From positions 62,001-126,000 of the forward strand of contig JXTC01000005.1 of NCBI GenBank assembly GCA_002914845.1: 64,000 nt of DNA, in the 5' to 3' direction. This DNA is from Trema orientale (taxonomy: Eukaryota; Streptophyta; Magnoliopsida; Rosales; Cannabaceae). The translations under genes and the position numbers were made by a program. The notes beneath the pieces were generated by a model. That model had not been told where the DNA came from, made no database searches, and was given only the letters and a program-made list of their open reading frames with translations. Below are positions 1 through 12,150 of the stretch, in pieces. Position 1 is the stretch's first letter. Each line of letters starts with the position of its first letter.

Positions 1-972
1 TCTTACTAAATAGACTTTCTTTTTTCCGAAAGCAAAATAGACTTTTTAATAACATACCAAGCATGTCAAATATGGTTTAGCGTGATCTAGCATGATCAAT
101 GAGATCTAAATTACAATATAAGAAAAAAAATTAGTTTGCGAAAGACTCTTTTAGTTTTACTTTTTTTTTTCCTCCCATATTATTAATATTACTGTTATTA
201 TATTTCCTCTACTGGTGAATGGTAGGATGTAATTTATTTTTTTTTAAGTAAATTTATTCTTAAAGTTGGATAAAAAGAGAATTTTTTTTCTTCTTTTGTT
301 AGCAGTAAAATAACGCTAGCTTTTAATACATAATTCTGGCCATATATTTCGAAGACGTTTAATAGCCAATTATGAAAACTAGTGTTCTCATTAATGTACA
401 ACTTGAAAGAAGAAATTTGGAAAAAACAAAATAAAAAAAGCTTTTTGGGAAATTAGTTAAAATAGACCCTTTAATAGTATGTTTTAGATTATAGACTCTT
501 TTTAAAAAATTCTTTACAAAATAGATCTTTTATTGATATATCAAATATGATCTAGCTGCTCTAGCATAATCTGGCAAAGAATGTCTAGCATAATCTAAAG
601 TGGTTAAGTTATAAAATGGGTCTATTTTCTAAATCACACTATCAAAAGAGTCTATTTTGCAAAAGATCAATTTTAGTTTTTCTTCTTCTTTTCTTTTTCC
701 CCTTATTTTATTATTATTGTTATTATATTTCCTCTGCTGGTGATTCGGTGAAAGAAGCAATATAAATTATGTTTTAAGTTTATTTTTGAAGTAAATTTAT
801 TTTTTAAGTTGGATAAAAAGAGATTTTTTTTTCCAGCTATAAAATACCACTAGCTTTTAGTACATAATTCTACTGATATTTCAAAGATGTTTAACAGCTA
901 ATTTATGGAAAATTATACTCATTAATATACAACTTGAAAGTAAAAATTTGAAAAAAGAAAATAAAAGAAGCT
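1..972. repeat. Diverged ~520-bp tandem duplication
   Basis: Two AT-rich copies lie head to tail. The block from about 151 to 441 (T/C-rich tract, then a stretch ending in an A-rich run and AGC) recurs at about 671 to 972 in the same order. Parts of 50-120, with repeated 'tctagcat' words, recur at about 530-600. Copies differ by many substitutions and small indels, so the duplication is old. I see no coding sequence in it. The left end may continue outside the window. Confidence 0.65.
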
Positions 973-3900
973 ACGGGCTTGCTTAGATACACTTTTATAT
1001 TGTGTTTTTTGGTTTTTTTTTTTTAATAAAATGAAAAGTGAAGATGTTCTCAATAATTTATATAAGAAAATCCAATGATCTTTTTTTTAAGATGAAAAAG
1101 AAAACACATAAAATATAAAACAAACGTATATCCAAACAAGACCCATTTTATTTTTATAACAATAAATATGGAAGATTCAAACTTTAGATATCAAATTTGG
1201 AAATTGGTTTACATTGGTTATATTGAAGCTTTATTTGGAAAATTGGATTGGATTTTTGAGATGTTGGAGAGGGGTGGAAGAGATAAAATCCTCATTTGGC
1301 AAGAGGGATTGTGGAAGTGGAAGAGAGAAAAGTGGACGGGGGAGTTAAAAATCTCGTTAGACTCATCATTTTGGATCCTTCCACTATTAGAATGATCTTT
1401 TATGTATAATGACAAAGATGTCTTCTTAAAAAAATAAAGACACGATGAAAATGATAATATAGTAATTTTATAAATAAATAGTCATTTATTCTTTTAGCTC
1501 CCCATCTTTCTTACCAAACAATTTAAGTCTGGAAGCTCCACATTAGGAAGAAGTGTCACTACTAGCAAACTATTTGCAACTATATTTATGACCACTTACA
1601 TCTTGATCTTTTAAATCTTCATTCTAATTTTAATATTTCCTAATTTCTTGATTAATCATATGCATAGTGAAATTAATAAAACTATACATGGTTTTTCAAA
1701 GTTTTTAGAGGAGTTGAGGATGGATTTAATCTCTTCCAATTTGATGCTACTTTCTTTTTTAAATTTATTTACTATCTTATTCATTTCTTATGTATATGAT
1801 AATAAAAAGCAATTCTTGGACTTCTCCGCCAAAACTTTGTAGCAAAAGGTGTAATGCACACAAGCTTAATTACAGTATTTATATATTGGGATCTAATACT
1901 ATTAACAAAAAAAAAATATTGGGATCTAATACATTTTCATATATGTATCCACATCCTAAGAATTTGACTAGGATGAATCATTTTAGGATATTCATGCAAT
2001 AAAACAAACTTTGGGGGCTAAGGAAACTTTTGTTTATTCATTACCATTTAATACCCACTTAAACTTGATTCAAAGCTAAGCTTATTGCCGGCCTCAATAA
2101 TTTGGACTTTTTTTTTTCCTGCAAATTTGGAGTTACATATATTAAATCATCAATTTTCTTTTGGTGACCCCCAAACTGCAAAAAAATGATGCAGAGCTAT
2201 AATGATATAAACATAAAAACAAAAGGTCTTCACCTGATCATCAATCAGGTACGGTAAATTTTTTTTTAAAAAAAAAGGTAAATTGTCTTTTTTGATTGGT
2301 TTCGGTGAAAAATAATTAAAATGGGGAATTCCAATTATGACACTGACTGATTTTTATCATGCTTGTGAAAAATGCAACTTTTTTTTTAATATTATATCTA
2401 TGGATATATTGGTAGTACAAGTAAAGGACAAAAGCCAATAAAAGGGATACTCGTGTATGGGTAAAGCGCATTCGGAGTTATTAGTGCAAATATAATCAAT
2501 TAGTTTCCATTGTGGGGAGCAAATTATGCTTTGCTTTTATCTTGATTTCATTCCCACTAAATCAAACCAGGCAAATGGTATTTTATATATATATATATAT
2601 GGAATATTTTGAAATACAATGGTATTATAATTTTTGTTTTTAAAAAAAAAAGAATTAGAATTTAGACGCTTTTTTTTTTGTAATTAATAGACGTATATAA
2701 GAGTTTTTTTCCCCTAAAATCTATATTGATAGAGAAACTAATATTAACATTACATTTTAATACGGTCGTCATTATTAAATATGTTGAAACAAATTCTAAT
2801 AAGAATTAAATAATAATATTGATTGTTTAACTATTAAATTAAAATTAATTGTCAATAATTGCTTTCTTATTGATAGGGAATGAAATCTAAAGGTCGATAG
2901 AGAATAAAAAAAGAACTCAAATTGTACTCCACTATATATTAATAAAAAATGTTATGCATTACACAATACACATTAATAACTTCCAACAAAATGAACATTT
3001 CTGGAGTACTTAATAACTATGTTTCATAAAATTCCCGTTTTTTCAGAATTTTTTTTTCCTGAAATTTACCTTGAAATTCATAGACGAAATTACATGGGAT
3101 AAATGTATTCAACTAAAATAGTTGAATTTGATGTCATTTGATTCATTGAATTCTTTGAATAAAATTAGGAGCTAGCTTTGACTTACCATTGTCAAGTCAT
3201 TTAATGTGACGTTAGCAAAATAGCAACCAAAATTTGACAAACAAATTTGTGCCTATAGTATTACTCCTATTTTATTTTTCTACTCACAACCTCTTATTGA
3301 CCCCTAATTGAACCCATTTTCGATTGAAATTCATAATATCAAGATATTGGCCAATTAATTCATTATTCGACTTTTTGACTAGTCCAACACTCAAGGGAGT
3401 GATTATTATACCAAAACAAAAGAGAGAGAATTTTCAGCTGAAGATTTAATTACTTTAATGAGATTTGATTGTAGAAGACCGGTACAATAAAACTTCGGTC
3501 CTTTATATTGTAATTATGTAATCTTGCCATTTCATAATCAGTGTGATGAGTTGAATAGTTCAAACTTGGACCGTCCGTTGCCTAAAAGACAAGTTCAAAA
3601 GCGATCAAAATTGAAAGAAAGCAAAAATAAATCATAAAAAATAAAAAAATAACCTCTGCTTTATTATGGGGTAAAGAAGGTTAAATCAATTCTTACGCTG
3701 AGAAAGAGCCTTCAAATGTACGCATGTCTGGCCAATCGTCCTCAGAATCATAATAACGACACCAAACTTATAATTTTGTGCCACAATTTGGAGTACATTA
3801 GGCTAAGAAGTAGTCATCCCATAATTAAAAAAACAAAAGGGAACAAGGCTAAATATCAACTAGTCAAGTTATACGAATAAAGACAAACTAGCTACCTTAA

Positions 3901-5880
3901 AAAGAGGGCCTGCATTTTTCATCTTGATGGCTCATGGTTTAATTTCTCTACAATGAATTCCCTCATTTTATCTCATGTCCTTTTTACCCTACCCCCATTC
4001 CCACATCTTCACCAACTTAAAATTTTAAAGTAGACTTTAGATACCATCTCAATTTCAATTAAAGAAGGACTACTTAGAAACAACGACATAAACATTGAAA
4101 AATATCGGTGTTGCACCTTAAGGCTTAATCATTAGTACCACATGCAAATAGAAATACAGAGTTCTAATACATGAGTCATTATAAGATCTTTATTTTTATT
4201 AATATACAGTGCTAAGTACATGTGATACTTTTAGCATTGTTTTATGTTTATAATGTCTCATCATCTCATTAGTTATTTCCTATTAATGAAATTGAGAACA
4301 CCCTTTTTTGGGAAAATGAAAATATGAGAATTTAGGAAGTGGGATTCAATTTTTATTACCCAGTAGTAATAGTAGTGTCTTTCTCTGATGTATGGTGGAA
4401 TTTTTTGGACTTGGGACCTCTTGGATCTATGTTATGAAAATGATTCTTCATTCTTGAAGTTGATTCTTCATTCTTGAAGTTGAGGAAACAGGGGTTGCAG
4501 TAAGTAACATAATGCTTGGGAATGCAAAATTTTGAAGTACTCTGAAATACCACTTGAAAATGGCATGTATGTTCCTGAAAAACTGGTCATATTCCACATA
4601 AATCCACCTTTGTGAAAAGAAGAAAACAATAACACAATGTTGCAATTCACTTTCACTGACACCCAATTTTTGTGAAATGAACAATCATCTAGTTCACTAG
4701 ATTGCACATTTCTTATTCTCTCGTTGCATTCCTGCATGCTCATATATTTAATGAAATTAGGCTACAATATATATAGAGAAAGAGATCTTTAAGTGAAATT
4801 CAACATTCATAAATTATACATTATATATTTTGCTTAACAACGTAATATACATAAATACATAATTAGCATTACCAATGTAACTGTTAATCCATTGATGTTA
4901 ACAACGGGAGAATTTTAACTTTTTGTCACATGGTGCTTAAGTTAAAGACTGAAAAATCATTTTAGGATTTTCTGTAGAACTTATTATACTTAATCCCTTC
5001 TTTTTTTTTTTTTTTTTTTTAGCACATACTTGCTCCCTTCTAGCTAGCAATGTAGGACAAACTCTACACCAGTTAATAAATGAGTTTATTGTTTAATTAT
5101 TACTTCTATTTTATTTTATTTTTTGGGAAAAGACTTCTATTTTGATTTTAGTCATGTTGGTAAATGTATATGGTATAGAATTTGAACACACAACCTTTTT
5201 TTCATCTTCATGATTATTCTTTTCTCAAAGCTGTGAAAATTGATGCCAGCAAAATACCTGTATTCTCCCTCAAGTAACCCGTGACCAAAGTTTTCAAAAA
5301 TCAACAACAGTATCTACTTTCCCCCAAACATCAACTGGGGCCTAAGAGCCTAAACTACAATTAATTTTTACAATTGTCAAATTTTGCTTTTTAACTTTTT
5401 CTTCTTTTATGCTTAAGATTATGAAAAGCCAAAGCTCAAGATTAGTGAAACAAAATCATGTCCTGTAGATAAGTGATTCATCACTAATTTGTACATTAAA
5501 ATTGATTTCGTTCTCTATCGTCTTCCTTTTATTTATTTATTTATTTATTTTTTAGAACTTTAATGAGGCAAGGCAATTGATGTCACTTTATTGAACTTCT
5601 TTTGATGATGTCTAAAGAAATTATTGAATTTCTTTCTTTGAGACTCATCATTGTCTCTTTAAAGCTTTAGGGAACATGGGTTGCTGTTAGCTTTTGGAAA
5701 CTGAAATACTTTAAAAATGGAAATTAATTTACTTTCTGTAACTTGAGGAAAAGTAGCATATTTAAGAAATTTTATTGTTTGGTGAGATACTTTAAGAAAT
5801 GCACAAGTTAGGCCCTACCATCATAATTTCAAAGGACAATTTGGTTCATGTTTATCCTTGACGAGGATGAACCCCTAATC

Positions 5881-5881
<1 letters not shown>
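973..5881. other. Intergenic, AT-rich, no gene recognised
   Basis: Only short ORFs in AT-rich sequence, with no splice-linked conserved protein on either strand. Low-complexity features include (TA)n at about 2584-2600, T tracts near 5000 and a doubled 20-bp word at 4441-4480. Three overlapping minus-strand ORFs at 4356-4743 share no recognisable domain. Confidence 0.5.

Positions 5882-5935
<54 letters not shown>
5882..5935. repeat. (TTA)n microsatellite
   Basis: An uninterrupted run of TTA/ATT triplets of about 54 bp, ending in ATCATC. It is probably length-polymorphic. Confidence 0.95.
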
Positions 5936-5936
<1 letters not shown>

Positions 5937-6366
5937 CATCATCGTACTTAAAAACCAGCCTATTCCCTAGAAACCTTTCCAAGTATCCAAAATTTTCTTT
6001 TCAGTAGCCAAACGGTCTGAACACACAAGTTTTATACAAATGTTTGAGCCAAACAAATTTATTCTGTTCAGAGAGACAGTAAACAAAATGGATTTGGAAA
6101 AGAAAGAAAATGTATACGGGGTCGTTTTGAAATTATTAAATCCTTAGATACTAAACATATAATTCTGAATTTCTTTATGCCATCAACAGCTCAATTTTAT
6201 TGTTACTACTTACTAGTATTAAGAAAAAGTTAAAAATAAGGATCAACAACCACAAAAAACCAAAATGCTGGTAGTATAATGTTGAACAAGCTAAGCAACA
6301 TTTTGAGTAACTTGTTCGCGTGTAGCATGAAAAATAAATACAAGGTTCCCTATAATTTTGCCATTC

Positions 6367-6799
6367 TAACCCAAATTGTTTTATGAAACATGAACTATGA
6401 TAAGCTATATAGGTGTTTCTTAATCACCTAATTAAGTAAATTTAATTGGAAGAATCCCGATTTTGCCCTTTGACATTGATCTCAATGTTTCAAGATGCCC
6501 ATGTAGTCATTTGAAACTAAAGGAAAGTGTTAAGATCAGCAGTGACTAAGTTCAATTATTCATTTTGTTATCAATAACCCAAATTGTTTTTATCAACTGT
6601 GATTAGCTATATAGGTGTTTCTTAGTCACCTAATTAGTCCAACTTAAAAAAATAACGTACTTAATTTAATTGAAAAAAATCCCAGTTTTGCCCTTTGATA
6701 TTGATATCAATGCTTCAAGATGCCCATATAGTCATTTGAAACTAAAAGAAAGCGCTGAGATCAATAGTGACTAGTTTCAATTATTCATTTTATTATCAA
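6367..6799. repeat. 208-bp tandem duplication
   Basis: Unit 1 starts at 6367 and unit 2 at 6575, both with 'taacccaaattgtttt'. Both then share 'agctatataggtgtttctta', 'ttttgccctttga', 'tcaagatgccca' and 'gtcatttgaaactaaa'. Unit 2 has a short insertion after 'cacctaattag'. It is non-coding and I do not recognise the family. Confidence 0.8.
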
Positions 6800-9108
6800 A
6801 GATGAAAAAATTCCTCACTTGAGTCACTTATTTTGCCGAGTCACATTACTATTTATCAGAATGGACAATCGAGTCAGTCGAGAGAGTCTTTGGATTAAAA
6901 ATTAATTCGAGAAATTTCATTACAGGATAGGCTTAAACAGGAGAAATGTTTCAATCTGATGAAAGAGAGGCTTTCCTCTGCCAATTGCCATGCCATATAA
7001 AGAGGGTGAAGAGTGGGCTATGAGCCTAAAGTAGCTGAGTGTCATTTTCCGTTTTAAGTCATTACAGTTGAAAGAGGTTTATGAAGTGGGCCTCTCTTTT
7101 GTGTTTATATTTCCTGGTAGATGAGAGGTCAAATCCTTGTGCAGACCAAAAACCCCACAAATAATGGTAGCACTAATACAAATTTAATTTACTCAATTTA
7201 TTATATCATCAGAATTTGGGATTTGGATAACCTAGCTGTGATTGTTGTGACCATGTTTTGGTTAGATTTTTGTAAGAGCAATTGCTTATCTTTTATGAGG
7301 TTTTTGTCTAGGATGGGCCATGAAGAATGTTTCAACAGTGGAACTGTTGGGTAACAATGAACTACCATTTCAAGATTTTTTTTCTTGGCCTTTTAGGTAA
7401 GATATTAAAAATAATGTGGAAACTTGACACAGCTCTTTAAACCACCTGCTTATCCAACCATGGGTGAGGGTATTTATTGACCCATTAAGGGATTTGCTCT
7501 GCTCAAATCATAAGTAACATATGTTTATTCCAACTAATATGAATATGGAATTGGGGTAAGTTTGTTATGACTGAAACTTCCCCTACAAATGGAAAAGATA
7601 ATAAACTCACGATTTTTAGGGATCTTGGTAAAACAAAATAAAATAGAGGACAAAATAGATTTGGCATTTTCCTTTACTTAGGGCATTGTGCACTTTAGTG
7701 AGATATGCATATACTTTTTACCAAATCTTCATATCAAACAATTCTAAATTTTAGTAAGATATTAATACAACAAAATGTTTATAATGACTAAGCCTTGAAA
7801 TTACAGTTGAGTACTCTAAATTTGTAGAAGGCCAGGTGAGCCTACCATTTGATGAAAAACTTTGAGTAAGGTTGATGCTAATCTTGGGGTGAAGAGCATA
7901 GGAGAAAATGTTTTCTTTTTTTGGAGATGAAGAAGAGAAGTGACCCCAATAATTGGTATCTCTGTTTTTCTAAGACCTTTTCACCTTATAATCATAAGGC
8001 AATGGCCTATCTTGCCTATCAATGCCAAATTGCCTAATCTCAACCCCAACCCTCCTCTTTTAATACAACCTCCAAGCCCAATACGAACCTAACCCCAATA
8101 CGGACCTAACCCCCTTAAGATAATTTAGAAAAAATTGCTTTTATTTGAGGATGTCATTGTAACCAAAGACCACACTAGGGGAAGCTACCCTACTAGGGGA
8201 AAACCTATCTACTTTTTAACCACTGAAAACCAAAATAGGAGGAAATGTCATAGTTAATTGTCACTGCCCTTTCTTCCCACACAAGACCCCAAGTGTTGGC
8301 CTACCAAACCCCTAAAATTTCTTACAAACTAGTCAACATCTTTCTTACCTCATAAACCTACAATAAAAAGATATATAAGTATATGTGATGTGCTTTGGTT
8401 TGCCTTGCCTTGTTAATACCTGTATTCTCTAGGCATGGTTGATAGGGCCTCAAAGATAATGTATTCTTCTACTAGATGCTTAGTGGGATTTTATATTAAT
8501 GCGTAAACTAAGCAAACAGATTACATGAGAGGTTCATAATTGATGTTAATTAATGTGGGTTTTTTCCAAATCAATCCAAATGGTGACCAACTCTCTTGAT
8601 CAAGAGCGTCATAGTTGATAGTGAAGGCATCATCTTTGGACTATATCTACAAATCTGATGAGCACAGGGCCTTAATGAGAAGGTCTACCATTTCAAATGT
8701 GGTCTAGTAAGTGAAGAAGAATACACTTGTTTTGTTTGAATCAATAATAACAAAGTTGGTGTCTCAACAATAGTTTAAACTTTTTTTCTTATAAAAGCTT
8801 ATTTAAATCATAGATGATGACTGATGAGGACATAAAGGTGTTTGATATAGAAGAGCTGGATTTGAAATGATGGCTTTGTCTTTGTCCCTCTTAACATTAG
8901 AACTCATCTGTTCGGGGCTATTGAGGGTAATTTGGATTCTCGTTTAAGCTCTTCTTCTTCGTTTTTTTTTCCTCCTTTAACAAGCCAAAGAGTTTTCTGT
9001 ACATATGCTATAAATATGTATAGAATGAGGATTAGCTCACATTTATAAAATAATTGCATAATTAACTCTTTCACGATGATGTATAGAGAAAATTGATAGG
9101 ATTACTAA
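6800..9108. other. Intergenic, no gene recognised
   Basis: Ordinary AT-rich spacer. The longest ORF (7121-7354, +) has no recognisable domain and no coding context. No tRNA or clear miRNA precursor was seen by eye. Confidence 0.45.
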
Positions 9109-9117
9109 TATTTTAAA

Positions 9118-9471
9118 GGGATAACTGCAAAAAAATACTCTGAAGTTTGAGTGTTTAGCAATTTAAATCCTGAAATTTGGATTCTGCAAAATAATATCCT
9201 GAGATTAACAATTTCTAAAAATTAATACCCTGGACAGATTTTTTGACCAATTTTAGGAACGAAAAAACAATAATATCCTCTATTAAAATTAGATTAATCC
9301 ATATTATTCATCTTAATTTTGAGGATATTATTGTATTTTATCAGTTAAAAATCAACACAGATATTAATTTTCAGAAATTCGTAATCTCAGGGTATTATTT
9401 TGCAGAATCCAAACTTCAGGGTTTAAATTACAGAACATCCAAACGTGAGGGTATTTTTTTGTAATTATCCC
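9118..9471. mobile_element. 354-bp MULE-type MITE with long TIRs and perfect 9-bp TSD
   Basis: The element starts GGGATAACTGCAAAAAAATA and its reverse complement starts GGGATAATTACAAAAAAATA. The inverted similarity continues inward for roughly 100 bp per arm, through shared 'TTTGGATTCTGCAAAATAAT'. It is flanked on both sides by the identical 9-bp word TATTTTAAA (9109-9117 and 9472-9480). Long TIRs with a 9-bp duplication are the signature of Mutator-like elements. No transposase is encoded; the ORF at 9243-9464 lies inside the fold-back and is not a gene. Confidence 0.88.
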
Positions 9472-10485
9472 TATTTTAAATTAGTTTAAGTAGTTTTAAA
9501 AGTTATAATTAAATGTTCATTTTTTTTTTCCAGTTGTGGATTGTGTTATATTTTTATTTTTGTCATTAAGTGTATTGAACATTTAATTATAAATTTTTGA
9601 ACTTGATCATATATTAATTTTTGGGGAAAAAAACAGTCAAATAACTAATAGATATGTTGAAAGAGTCCATAATGATAAATCAATGGGTTTTTTTTTTTCT
9701 TTTTAATTTTGGGTAATATATTTAACATGCCATTTGTGGGGTAGATGGAGTGGACCCATCAATGATTGTGCTAAAATATAATCAAGTATCACATCCAAAA
9801 CTATTCTCTAAATAATAAAAGAGAAAACTATCCTTTTGCATAAACTAATAGATAAATAATCTCATTCCAGCAATCACCATTGATGAAATCTTAGAAGTTT
9901 CTTTTACCCAAAAAAAGAAGAAAAAATTTGATCAAGTTGGAAGATGCCCACTAAATTTTGATGGTTCAAGGGGTTATCCAACTTAATTGCCTGTGAAAAG
10001 GTTACCTTTTAAACCCTCTCCTTTTTTTTTTTCCCAATCAATATTTCTCAAATTGTTTGAATGACAACACTATTGGGGCATCAAAACTGGCCCACTGAAT
10101 TATGGAATCACTTGCTATGTGGATAAAGCTGGAAAAGAGGAGTACTGTGTATTACAATTGATTAGTCTAGTCTATTTCTATTCTACCCAATCCATTTATT
10201 TTTCTATCAGATTATTATTTTGCCTCTCTTTTCTTTTCTCTGAATGTGTCAATCTAGGCCTACGGGACAGCACCTTAGACTTTTGAGATTTTGAACTTTT
10301 GAAACAAACAAATTTAATAACATTACACAAGGCTTCTTTATTATTGATCATCTATCTAGTGGTAGCTAGCACATGGATGGTTCTGATGTTAGATGATAAA
10401 AGTATTCCAATTTAATAATATGACAAACATACGATGATTATAAAAAAAAAGACATTATTATTTGTAATGTATATTCATAATATCC

Positions 10486-10486
<1 letters not shown>

Positions 10487-10520
<34 letters not shown>
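10487..10520. repeat. (AG)n microsatellite
   Basis: About 17 uninterrupted AG dinucleotides. Confidence 0.95.
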
Positions 10521-10523
<3 letters not shown>

Positions 10524-11288
10524 TTCATTTATTTCTGTCCAACTGAAGAAAGCTCATCGGAATTACCTAGACTTAACTGTTGGTAACTTCATTGGTTCCT
10601 CAGGTATAATTGAATGGAAGATAATTATATTTCCAGCCAAAACTGCATGATACATGACAAGTACTGTTTTTTCTCATATGGACCTCCTGCCCTGTACAAG
10701 ATGTCGTTTTATGCTTTAGCTGTCTGGCATTTCCCCCAGTAGCCCCTTGTCTAATATACATCAATCAGTATTTCGTCTGAGCTTCATACGTGCATGATGT
10801 CGTTATGTTTCTCCAATTGTTGTATAATTTTGTTCCATACGTTGTATGTTTCTCCAATGTGTCGTCTAGTTGGCTATGTAATTACCTCAAATACATGTCA
10901 TGTTATGGTCTTGGGATCACATACGCGAAACGACATCCCGTCCGGTCCCATATCTTAAGTTATATGTTCTCTTCTTCTGGTCGTTTGAACCTCATCCTCA
11001 TATAAGTCGTTAACGACCTGTCGTTCAAAGTACTGAATCCAACCTCATTAGAGCACACGTTTGGACGACTCTATATTTTGTACAATTTGTAATGAGAACA
11101 ATATTAAAGGATGCCTGTGGTGCTGAGCAAATTTAAAGCCTCATCTTTATTAGTCTACGGTGAGCCATTTAGTGAAAAATAGAGGTCCTAGCATTAGTAA
11201 ATTTCTAATACTAACTACTTTTTTTTTAATAATAATTGGAAGCATGAACGCATTTCCAATTTCAGCTCTTTGAGAAACTGTTAAGCTC

Positions 11289-11343
11289 TTGCTAACAAGG
11301 ATCCGAACCTTGGATCTCAACGTTTTCGGATCCTTGTTAGCAA
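11289..11343. repeat. Perfect 19-bp inverted repeat (hairpin)
   Basis: The left arm 11289-11307 (TTGCTAACAAGGATCCGAA) is exactly complementary to the right arm 11325-11343, with a 17-nt loop between. The arms have no mismatch and are more GC-rich than the surroundings. Pairing stops cleanly at both ends. It could be a small fold-back, a mobile-element relic or a transcribed stem; the sequence alone cannot decide. Confidence 0.85.
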
Positions 11344-12150
11344 AAGTGGCCTGGACCATAATATACACCCTACTCCAAGCGAACATTTCATCTTCATCTA
11401 GATTCTAATATTTGTACTGATCTGATCTAAAACAGTATAAACAAATCAGCATTCAAGTATCACTGATAATTGGAATGATTTTAGCTCTGGCCAAGAAAGT
11501 AAGTTTAAACCCCTGTGAAATCAAGTATTAAGATAATATATCAGATTATTATGGTAATAACTTATTCTGGGAAAAAAGAAGGCCAACAAAAATATAAGCG
11601 ATAAACAAAACAAGCACAAACAACGTCAAGGCTAAAGAGCTTGTTTAAACTCATTACTATTATATATATATATATATTTTTTTTTCCCAATAAGCAAAAA
11701 GCTTGAAATGCATTGCCTGGCGATTACAATGGGGGACTAGATCACGTGGAGATTATAACCGAAAATGACTCCATAATTGTAAAGTATATAGTTGGTCGAA
11801 TTTCCAAACCATTTTTCATATAAGGGGAAGTTTCAAAATTCAATCATATTACAATAAAATACATACGCTAAACTGTTTTATCTAACCATAGAATAAATTC
11901 AAATGCATTATTTGCCTAGCGAGATGTCATTCTGCAAAACATCCAAAGGGCATCACAGTGATCAAGTTCATGACACACCAGAAAATCCACTATGGATGTT
12001 TACATATCATTTAAATAATTGAAGCACGAACCCAAGGGTGGACGAGGAAGGCAAAGTTGACAACTCTAATTGATTAACTTTCCATCTCTTTCCACCAGCT
12101 ACCAAACTGTTGAAATGAATAGATTTGGAGAACAGCAGTTTTGATAGCTC

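Larger units (their letters stand above)
9481..12150. other. Intergenic between MITE and PKP1 3' end
   Basis: No convincing coding region. It contains an (AG)n run, a stretch rich in GTCGT/ACGAC words (about 10.69-11.07 kb), a perfect hairpin at 11289-11343 and a (TA)n run near 11660-11680. The last part (about 11.9-12.15 kb) probably includes the PKP1 3' UTR. Confidence 0.5.

Noticed and set aside
4356-4743. Three overlapping minus-strand ORFs that might be a broken gene
   Set aside because: The frames share no recognisable domain and overlap only because of a doubled 20-bp word. No splice-linked protein emerges.
5882-5935. Possible regulatory array
   Set aside because: It is a plain TTA microsatellite.
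6960-7120. Possible miRNA precursor (AAAGAGAGGC and GCCTCTCTTT about 130 nt apart)
   Set aside because: Complementarity is only about 10 bp with no extended stem and no match to a miRNA I know.
9243-9464. 73-aa ORF
   Set aside because: It lies inside the inverted arms of the MULE MITE and has no protein character.
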